Below, one piece after another: positions 57,147-64,000 of a stretch of 64,000 bases of DNA. The notes beneath the pieces were generated by a model. It saw nothing but the letters and a program-made list of their open reading frames with translations. It did no database searches and had not been told where the DNA came from. The stretch comes from Sclerodactyla briareus (Eukaryota > Echinodermata > Holothuroidea > Dendrochirotida > Sclerodactylidae), in contig JAODTK010003543.1 in assembly GCA_026419785.1 (NCBI GenBank), positions 1 through 64,000 on the forward strand. The letters are read 5' to 3'. The position numbers and the translations under genes are program-made. Position 1 is the first letter of the stretch; every line of letters starts with the position of its first letter.

Positions 57147-60100
57147 CTACGTATCAGGGAAGCCATCGAACTCTAAATTGCCCTGTATAGAGAACATGTT
57201 GGCTCTACTATAGCCTGCTCCTCTCTACAGATACTTTGTTATTTTTTGTAAAAGATGAAGTAATCGAAACTTCTCGACTTTCACTAACCAATTTATTCAC
57301 CAATCAATGACACCTTCATTCTGAATAATTCGAATAATACCCACTTTATTCAAGCACATTGTGTTTCGGTATTGATCGCACCATAAACCCACATGCCTAC
57401 GTCATCTTCACAGCAGTCTACCTTGAAGATTTCACCGCATGCTGAAAAACCGGATTGTAATTGGCTCAAGTATATTTTCTTGTGTAGCGGTCTCGTGCTT
57501 TTAGGACCTATCTCTGCCTGGCTTTTGCAATAAATTCGCATATTTACTGACTTCCCTACGTTTTCACATCAGTCGATCGTAGCAAAACAATTCTGATTGG
57601 AACCACAATACGGGTCACGTTTTCTATCTCAATTGTTTTGTTTTTTTATATATATATATTTTTTTTTTAATAATACACAAAATGATATATCCGTTCGTTT
57701 TCCGTAACAAACCCTAGAATGCAGAAAACTGACGGCAGTTGAGATAGTAAGGTGACATCTTCGTAGGCTGACCTGCATATCTGGCGATAAACAGAGCCCA
57801 GTATAAAATGTTTCGATAAATCCACCAATTAATTCACTTGATAGGATGTGTGTGTCGTAATACATACATCTTTTCTACCTGAAGGTATTAACACGGCGAA
57901 AGATCGAGATCACACATCTAACAGTGAATGTTTCGCAGGAGCGATGTGTAACAAAAATCATAATCGTATTCCATCCATGTGGGGTCGACAACGTTACAAT
58001 CTGTAGACGTAATATATATAAAGATGACATCATAGTATGTTAATGCATGCCTCTACAGCAAATACGTAAAATTTAGATGTAAAAAAAAACAAGTAAACCA
58101 GCAATTTGGGACGCCATCTTTAAAAGAAACAAACCGAGGGGCATCCCGAGTTGATTATCTCATCGGAATCCTGAGATAAGTATTTCAATCTCCCAATATA
58201 CATGAGCGGATAGGCATGCTTGACAACTATACTACTACGTTACGCGAAATAGAACTAAATAAAAAAGATATGAAATATATGGACCACGGGCTCTGACTGT
58301 GACTCTAGGCTCCTATGTGGTCACAATCAATTAGGTCCTCGAGTCCCCACTCAGCTATCAACCAGGCCCTCAGATCCATTTCTGACTTCGTTCGAAAAGT
58401 TTTTCTCTCAGCCCATCATAGCTGAGGTTAATCTCGCTATTGTTTGTGAGAGTCATCATTTTGTCAGTATATACGCCACTTTGTTTAAAGGCACGCGAAG
58501 TAAACGGGTCCATATAAGAGGCCTATAGGCTACTGGGGCATACATATGCCTTGATATTGATGGATGGATTGGAATCATTTGTGTTGCCGCAGGAGCACCG
58601 ATTCCTGTCTCTACAGTGAACTAAGATTGCCATAATATTAATCAGATTATAACATTTTGGAGCCTTATGGAGTACCACGCGATTTAGGTCCACGACAGGT
58701 TTCAAAGCCTTCCAGACTCAGACTGTGTTGCCACTTGTCTGATTTTCTTCGCGAAATACACTTATTAAGTAACACAAGGACACCTCTATACCTGAGGTAT
58801 AGCCCCTTCATTTGGCCCTTATTTGAAAGTACGCATTCGACTGTGCACTCCGGCTGTATTTTATTTTCCCTCAAAATAATCCCTCTCTATTAGTGATATG
58901 GGATTTATTGACGCAGTTTACTCAAACTGGTCCACTAACTTCCAGCCGCTGGAGGCTCGAAAATTCACTGGTCAGAACTTGGTAATTTGGGGATGCCATG
59001 ATTGGGTGGTTGTTAGCTTCAAATCGGTGGGTGGTGTACCACCTGGTGACAACTGTTATGGAGATTATTCAGTGTGTGAGTCAATGAGGCAAGGTAAAGC
59101 AGTGTGCCACATCAAGTGTATAGCCGGTAAGTACTGCATTTCAAGAGGAATGTGGCCAAGGTAGGCTATGGGCATAAAGATACATTGTAGTTAATGATGT
59201 AATCTGTTTCCTTCCTTACTCATGGCTGATTTCGATTATATCCACTGTTGGTTTCGATTTCTGCTTAAAATGTGGTAATTCGGTCGAAATGGGTGTTAGG
59301 TCCCAAACGGGCCATATCGAGCTTTATAGTGTATATTAATGACTTTGAATCAGCTGACATGGGTTAACAAATAATTAATCGATTCAGGTTGGAATGTTTA
59401 GTGTAGGCCACTGTAGAATGAGTCAGCTTATTTTTGCTCAACTTTTATACCCACAAAAGGGGACGACCTAGATATCACAACAGTGAGTAGATAAGTGTTT
59501 AAACTATCGAGGCAAAAACAAACGAAACAGTTACCCTTGAGGAACTCATGCCGTATTCATGAATAACATTTTCCATTGATTTTTAGAAAGTAAATAATCA
59601 GTGTTTGGATTTAGCGGGCCCGTCGAGCACTCCAGTTCGGTTACTGTCAGGGCAGTCTTCTCACACCCCTGAGTATTTATTTTGACCAGTTCTTAAAACT
59701 TACCGAAGGTACTAACTACGGGTTCTTGATAGGCATTCCTGGAGCCACGAGGCAGATCACCAGAACGAGAATCAGCAGTTCGACATTATGGGAAATTTAG
59801 TCTGTAATAGTAATGGAGTAAGAATGACACGTTTGGGACATGTCATGTTCAGCAGCTTAAAAAATGACAAAGATTTGAAACCTCTTATTTAGCTACGAAG
59901 TGCTGTTTTGATATTAATGCTTAACAGTGGTATAGTATAAACGATCACGAATCCGAGGTAAATCCGTTTATAAAGTTTAACTATGAATGTATGATGACTA
60001 CTCGTGTAATCGTTAAAATGGCACACATGGGCATTACAATGGTATATTCTGGACAGTTCTACCCGCGAGATTAACTGAACCACCTCTTTAGCATTTTTTT

Positions 60101-61690
60101 TTTTCAAACTGAAATCGCAAGGCTGAACGACATCGCAGAGAGGCGGACGGATTTCAACCCCTCCCCCATTTTACTGATGAAATAAATTATAATTTTACCA
60201 TTCATGAATATCGGTATATCATTGGAGAATCCACAGTTGGTTTTCTGTATAAACTGACTCCTGCCATTAAAAAAGAAATGAAACCTCCAGGCTAGGCTAC
60301 CAAAGACCCAAGGAATTCAAAATGAATTTAACTTTCGCGAAGAACAGTATATTGTATATGGATATCTTATACCAAATTTGATTGGTCATTATAATTTTAT
60401 CACCTTCAGATAGTATTACAACTGGGTCGGTGGTCCTAATTTTACTGCATCAAACTGAAGGAGTCATGAATGACCGATAGTCAGGTAAGCACACGACAAC
60501 GCATGACATACCAAACAAATAGTTTCAGAGTACTCAATGTCCTCAAACCACGGGTTCCAATATTGATCTCTAGTCTTTCTAGGAATATTGCTCCTGTATA
60601 GAAACGTTGTTTTAAAGTTATTTATTTTTCCAACGAAGCGTTGTGTCCATGGGGGTCGCTTTTTCGGTTCCAGATTACCCTAATACACAGCAGTGACGTT
60701 GCACTGTCAATTACATATGCGCCTTGCTACGTACCTATAATTGCGAACTAAACAGGAGAAACTCGGTACATGCGTATGTGTAAGGTTTATGGCTAGCCAA
60801 TGACGGTAAATCTGCAGGACCTACGAATCGGGCTCGAGAAAATGGTCATGGACTTTGAAGCAATTGCAATCAAATTCACTCCTATAGTTTTGTAAGACAT
60901 CTCGTTGAGAACAAAATAGTGGTATTTCGATATATTACAGTCACAGATGAAGGAAAAGAAGAAATGAAAAAAGATTTTCATGAAGTTGATAAGACTGAGC
61001 GGCCTGTGATGCCAATTAAACGACACAGACACACAAATAATGTCACCATTGTCCAGGTTTGAATTCCTACACAATAGTACATTTTAACCATACAATTTTA
61101 TAAGGATAAATCACCCATTCATACAGGTAATACAATGGGCTGGATAGGCTCAACATGGAGATTTGGGGGTTTTTTGATTGTTATTTTGGTAAGGACTATT
61201 AGACTGATTGTGCACAGAATCGATAGATATTGTCTGGTTTTTTTTCTATTTATGTAGCCTGATTGCCAACTTCATGAGAATATATGTAGAGCTAATTCGA
61301 GGCAAAACGATAACTATACGTAATATGTAAATACAATGACCATGAGAATTTACTATTCAGAAATGACGGTTTGCAAAATACTATAGTGCTGTGCATATGG
61401 GTAACGACAGAAACTCGACGATAGTGGAATTGCAAACATGGCATGTTATTGAACAGAGAAATGTGGGTGAGAAGAAAACATTGGCAAACTGGGGTGGGCT
61501 AGCAATCACAGAACAAACTTCGGGACAGTTGATAAATTATAACTTAGGATAAATAAAACATAATACGAGGATTCATGTAGTTTATACTCACTAGCAAGTT
61601 AATTGCGTGGGAAGGATTGTACGGCAGAACAGTAACGTGAATGAAAGCTGGCAGAGGAGTAGTTCTGATGCTTCGGAAGTTCTGTTACCT
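57147..61690 (+). repeat. Duplicated block B (direct copy of 40376-44235)
   Basis: Collinear with block A across its length (anchors listed there), in the same orientation and starting about 16.8 kb further on. Compared with A it carries an extra 1.1 kb at about 58210-59335, which includes the splice-bounded exon candidate, and about 170 bp at 60645-60815. It lacks the A-only 430 bp. The left edge of homology starts at a tacg-ct-agggaa-gccatc word in both copies. Outside the 1.1 kb segment no conserved frame was found. It could be a tandem segmental duplication or two insertions of one large non-coding repeat. Confidence 0.85.
58894..59126 (+). CDS. Cysteine-rich coding exon, probably extracellular, family unknown
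   Basis: This is the strongest exon candidate in the window. A pyrimidine-rich acceptor (aatccctctctattag) ends at 58893 and a near-consensus donor (gccg followed by gtaagt) starts at 59127. The 233-nt exon enters in phase 2 and leaves in phase 1. The open frame encodes about 77 residues: DMGFIDAVYSNWSTNF (with an N-glycosylation-type NWS), NLVIWGCHDWVVVSFKSVGG, PPGDNCYGDYSVCESM and KAVCHIKCIAG. Five Cys, several Trp/Tyr and Gly turns suggest a small disulphide-bonded domain or part of one. I do not recognise the domain. It lies within the 1.1 kb present only in block B. Flanking exons were not found, so it may be the last trace of a gene. Confidence 0.45.
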
Positions 61691-61737
61691 TTTTGATCAT
61701 TGCCGAAAGGCAACAGGAATCTATTGCGTCTGGCACC

Positions 61738-61785
61738 GTGCGTATGTGTGTGTGTGTGCTGTGTGTGTGTGTGTGTGTGAACCCC
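61738..61785 (+). repeat. GT microsatellite
   Basis: tgtgtgtgtgtgct then a longer tgtg tract; it immediately precedes AGGTCA-family units. Confidence 0.9.
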
Positions 61786-62480
61786 TGGGAAGCACGGATA
61801 TCTAACGTACGCAAAACTGGTATCAAGTTCAAATAGGTATGTAGGTTGCACATATGGGGAGGAAGACCCCAATTGTTTGGGGCCGTTCAAGTTCATTCAA
61901 GGTCACCAGAGGCAAAGTTCAAAGCTTGTCAGACACGATATTGACGAAACGTGAGAATCTATCGAGTTCAAATTGAGTATGTGGGTAACATGTATGGTGA
62001 GGATTAACCCCCCACCCTTATGTTTTTGGTGTAGGTCAAGGTAATCGAGGTCACCATAGGAAATGTCATAGATTCGGCAACGAAAACATTTGGAGGACTG
62101 TCTAATGAAAAGTTTGTGTATGGGTGAACATACATCTGGTGACGGACTTGACCTCATTTGACCTTTTGACATTGACTCATTTGACCTTTGACGGTTGCTT
62201 TTGCATGGCTTTTGTGTGGCCAGATGCGCTGTTAAGACAAACAAAAGAGTCATGACACTACATACTACGATACTCGTATCACAAGATCTCAAAGGATGTG
62301 GAAGGTCAAGACAGCTAAACAATGAAATGTGGATAAATTGGCATTTGACATTGATATCAGCACGATATCTAATGAATTCAAGTATCATCAAGTTCAAGTT
62401 AAGGTTGATGGTAATAATGATGAAGATGATGCCTATGTTTTTGTATCGGTCAAAGGTCATTCAGGTACCATAGGAACAAA
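61786..62480 (+). repeat. AGGTCA-family dispersed repeat, decayed units
   Basis: caaggtcaccagagg (61897), gtaggtcaaggtaatcgaggtcacc (62032-62056), an inverted patch with ttgacctcatttgaccttttgac (62149-62171) and aaaggtcattcagg (62452) share words with the other copies, as does gtatgtgggtaacatgtatggtgagga. The 185-codon minus-strand frame here (61903-62460) is a read-through of this repeat, not a gene. Confidence 0.65.
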
Positions 62481-62539
62481 CCTATATCTCTGCAACGGTT
62501 CTTGTACAGAGTGAGAACAAGCATATAGCTCAACCAAAC

Positions 62540-63400
62540 AAATATTTCCCCCCCGTGAAAAAGAAAAATTCTGAATGTCATCTGATGGTTCATCCTGAAT
62601 GTTTGAGTAGGCCGAGCACCAAATATCTCCCCCAGTGAAGACAGTACAAATTCTGAATTTTCTTTTTTATTATTCCTGATGGAGTATGGACTAGTACCAT
62701 GACAAAGCTATATGTACCTCCTGATCAGTAGTGGTGATGCTATGGCGTGGGGGTGCAATTTTAGTCCTTGCAGGCCCCCTTTCCCCCTCTCAGTTTCATA
62801 GGCAGCCTATGAAAATTGAAAAATGTAGCCCATTTGAAGCGCATCATCGGCATTTATTGACAATTCCTAATTGCAAGGCAGAAGCGCCTCTCCTTGCGTA
62901 CACTTCCTCTCATTTAGTGTTAATAATCAGGACCTCAAGTGTTGTGTTACCCCCTTCATAAAATTGGGTTGCTTCCACCCCCTCCCCTCTCAAATACGAA
63001 TATTACACAGTAGGGACAGTACACATTGAATTGCATTTTATTATTATTCCTGATATTTCTGAAAATTGGACTAGCACGGGACAAGCCATTGTAACCTCAG
63101 ATCAGTACCGGTATTGCTAAGGGGACGTGGGGTGGTAATGTTTGGTATTGCATGCATACCCCCCCCCCCCTCCCCCTATCTATTTAAGCCTGCATCACTG
63201 CTTTTAATTGACAAATTCCTAATTGCAAGGCAGCACTCTCTTTAGTGTTTGATATTTTAACATTTTTAGCCATGGCATTTTCTCAATGAAGGTACAAAAT
63301 TGGGATTAGTATTACCATGGATATCAATGGTAGGGTCGAGGGGAGGGGGCAAACGGCAATTTTTCCATAGGCCTATTTAAAATTACTCGAGGGGGGAATG
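62540..63400 (+). repeat. Tandem duplication, about 350-375 bp unit, with partial extra copies
   Basis: tattattcctgat (62669 and 63042) and aattcctaattgcaaggcag (62862 and 63214) mark two copies. Each also holds a gacagtaca-att phrase, a gactag-ac phrase, a gatcagta phrase and a ctccccct phrase. A shorter third remnant (63270-63380) repeats ggtacaaaattgg and cataggcctattta. A C12 run is at 63159-63170. Confidence 0.65.
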
Positions 63401-64000
63401 TCCAGTTTTGTTGCTTGACATTAATTATGTTATCACGCAAAATGCACACCAGAAATGTCCTGAAATTTCAATTAGAACACCTATGGCTGGGCCACACTCC
63501 GCGTCAACCACTGCCTTCATTGTGTGTGGAATACTATAATAAACCCTTCGTTTGGCTGGTCAACATTGGTCCAGCCCATCCCCAAAAGATTCATCTCTTA
63601 AGTGTGGGTGTGATACTGTGAGCCGGAAACACACAATAACTTTGACTTGCCTGTCCAGACATTTCAGCATTTCAGTGTGAATGGTCCCTGGGCACCGGCA
63701 ATGCTCAGAGGACTGAGTGTGTATTCCAATTTTCTCTGTTGTGGCACTCAGTCTCTGATCATCTGATTGTTTACTTAAAGTTAACTCTCCTCTCTAAGCC
63801 CACTTCCAGGATGTACATTTCTTGACCAGGCAGGCTGCCTATTGGGTATTATTACCTGTTATTCAGAGCAATCCCTAATGAAGGGATTAACTGTGGTGTG
63901 GGAAGAAGCAGTGAGAGTTATGAGTTGGGAGAATAGAAAGCAGGGTCAATGAACTTCTGAAGGGGTGAAGGGCACAACATTGTGGCATTTTTCGCCAGGA
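63401..64000. other. No recognisable gene at the window end
   Basis: Unique sequence; the 68-codon plus-strand frame at 63415-63621 has no recognisable motif. A gene may continue beyond the window. Confidence 0.3.

Noticed and set aside
61903-62460. Minus-strand open frame of 185 codons
   Set aside because: It reads through decayed AGGTCA-family repeat and simple sequence. The N-terminal I/N/L run comes from ATT/AAT-rich DNA, and the frame is not kept in other family members.
62329-62514. Plus-strand 61-codon frame with a protein-like look (acidic, NNDEDD)
   Set aside because: It begins at GTG with a stop just upstream, has no splice acceptor, and its acidic part is a gatgaagatgat simple repeat next to an AGGTCA word.

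Overview
This is a eukaryotic, almost certainly metazoan, window of about 64 kb with no complete gene that I can recognise. No ORF longer than about 190 codons lies outside GC-rich repeats. Coding traces occur as short exon-like pieces or as decayed transposon reading frames. The mix of non-LTR retrotransposon fragments (CR1/L2-like, RTE-like and a third type), tRNA-derived SINEs, a hAT trace, frequent TAGGCCTA-type words and GT-anchored repeats full of AGGTCA words suggests a marine deuterostome invertebrate. An echinoderm is my best guess, but this is inference and not demonstrated.

Layout. Bases 1-3110 are very GC- and CpG-rich and carry two tandem arrays (about 185 bp x3 and about 76 bp x6-7). 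Bases 3110-3830 are an AT-rich array built around a recurring tacaaaatac word, followed by a purine/G-rich zone to about 4170. This 4 kb differs so sharply from the rest that it may be ribosomal intergenic spacer, a satellite block, or an assembly junction; no rRNA sequence is present to decide. From 4.2 to 35 kb the DNA is mostly unique, AT-leaning sequence with two SINEs of one family (5.9 kb and 34.4 kb), an RTE-like LINE tail (15.9 kb), a hAT trace followed by an L2-like LINE tail (24.0-24.7 kb), microsatellites, and a few exon-like stretches (5.1-5.6 kb and 33 kb).

From 35 to 64 kb repeats dominate. There is a CR1/L2 reverse transcriptase remnant (35.5-36.3 kb, minus), two inverted copies of another LINE, each bounded by TAA/TTA microsatellite (38.8-40.1 kb plus; 45.1-46.5 kb minus), and a nearly full-span but broken endonuclease-reverse transcriptase LINE (50.8-53.0 kb, minus). 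The largest structure is a direct duplication of about 4 kb: 40.4-44.2 kb and 57.1-61.7 kb are collinear and diverged. The second copy alone contains about 1.1 kb holding the best exon candidate of the window (58894-59126), a cysteine-rich exon with good splice signals on both sides. Blocks rich in AGGTCA direct repeats lie at 23.8, 32.4, 47.9-48.4, 55.5-56.4 and 61.8-62.5 kb, usually beside a GT/CA microsatellite.

No operon, CRISPR array, tRNA gene, rRNA gene or bacterial feature was seen. Function-level conclusions are limited because exons cannot be joined into gene models from sequence alone.
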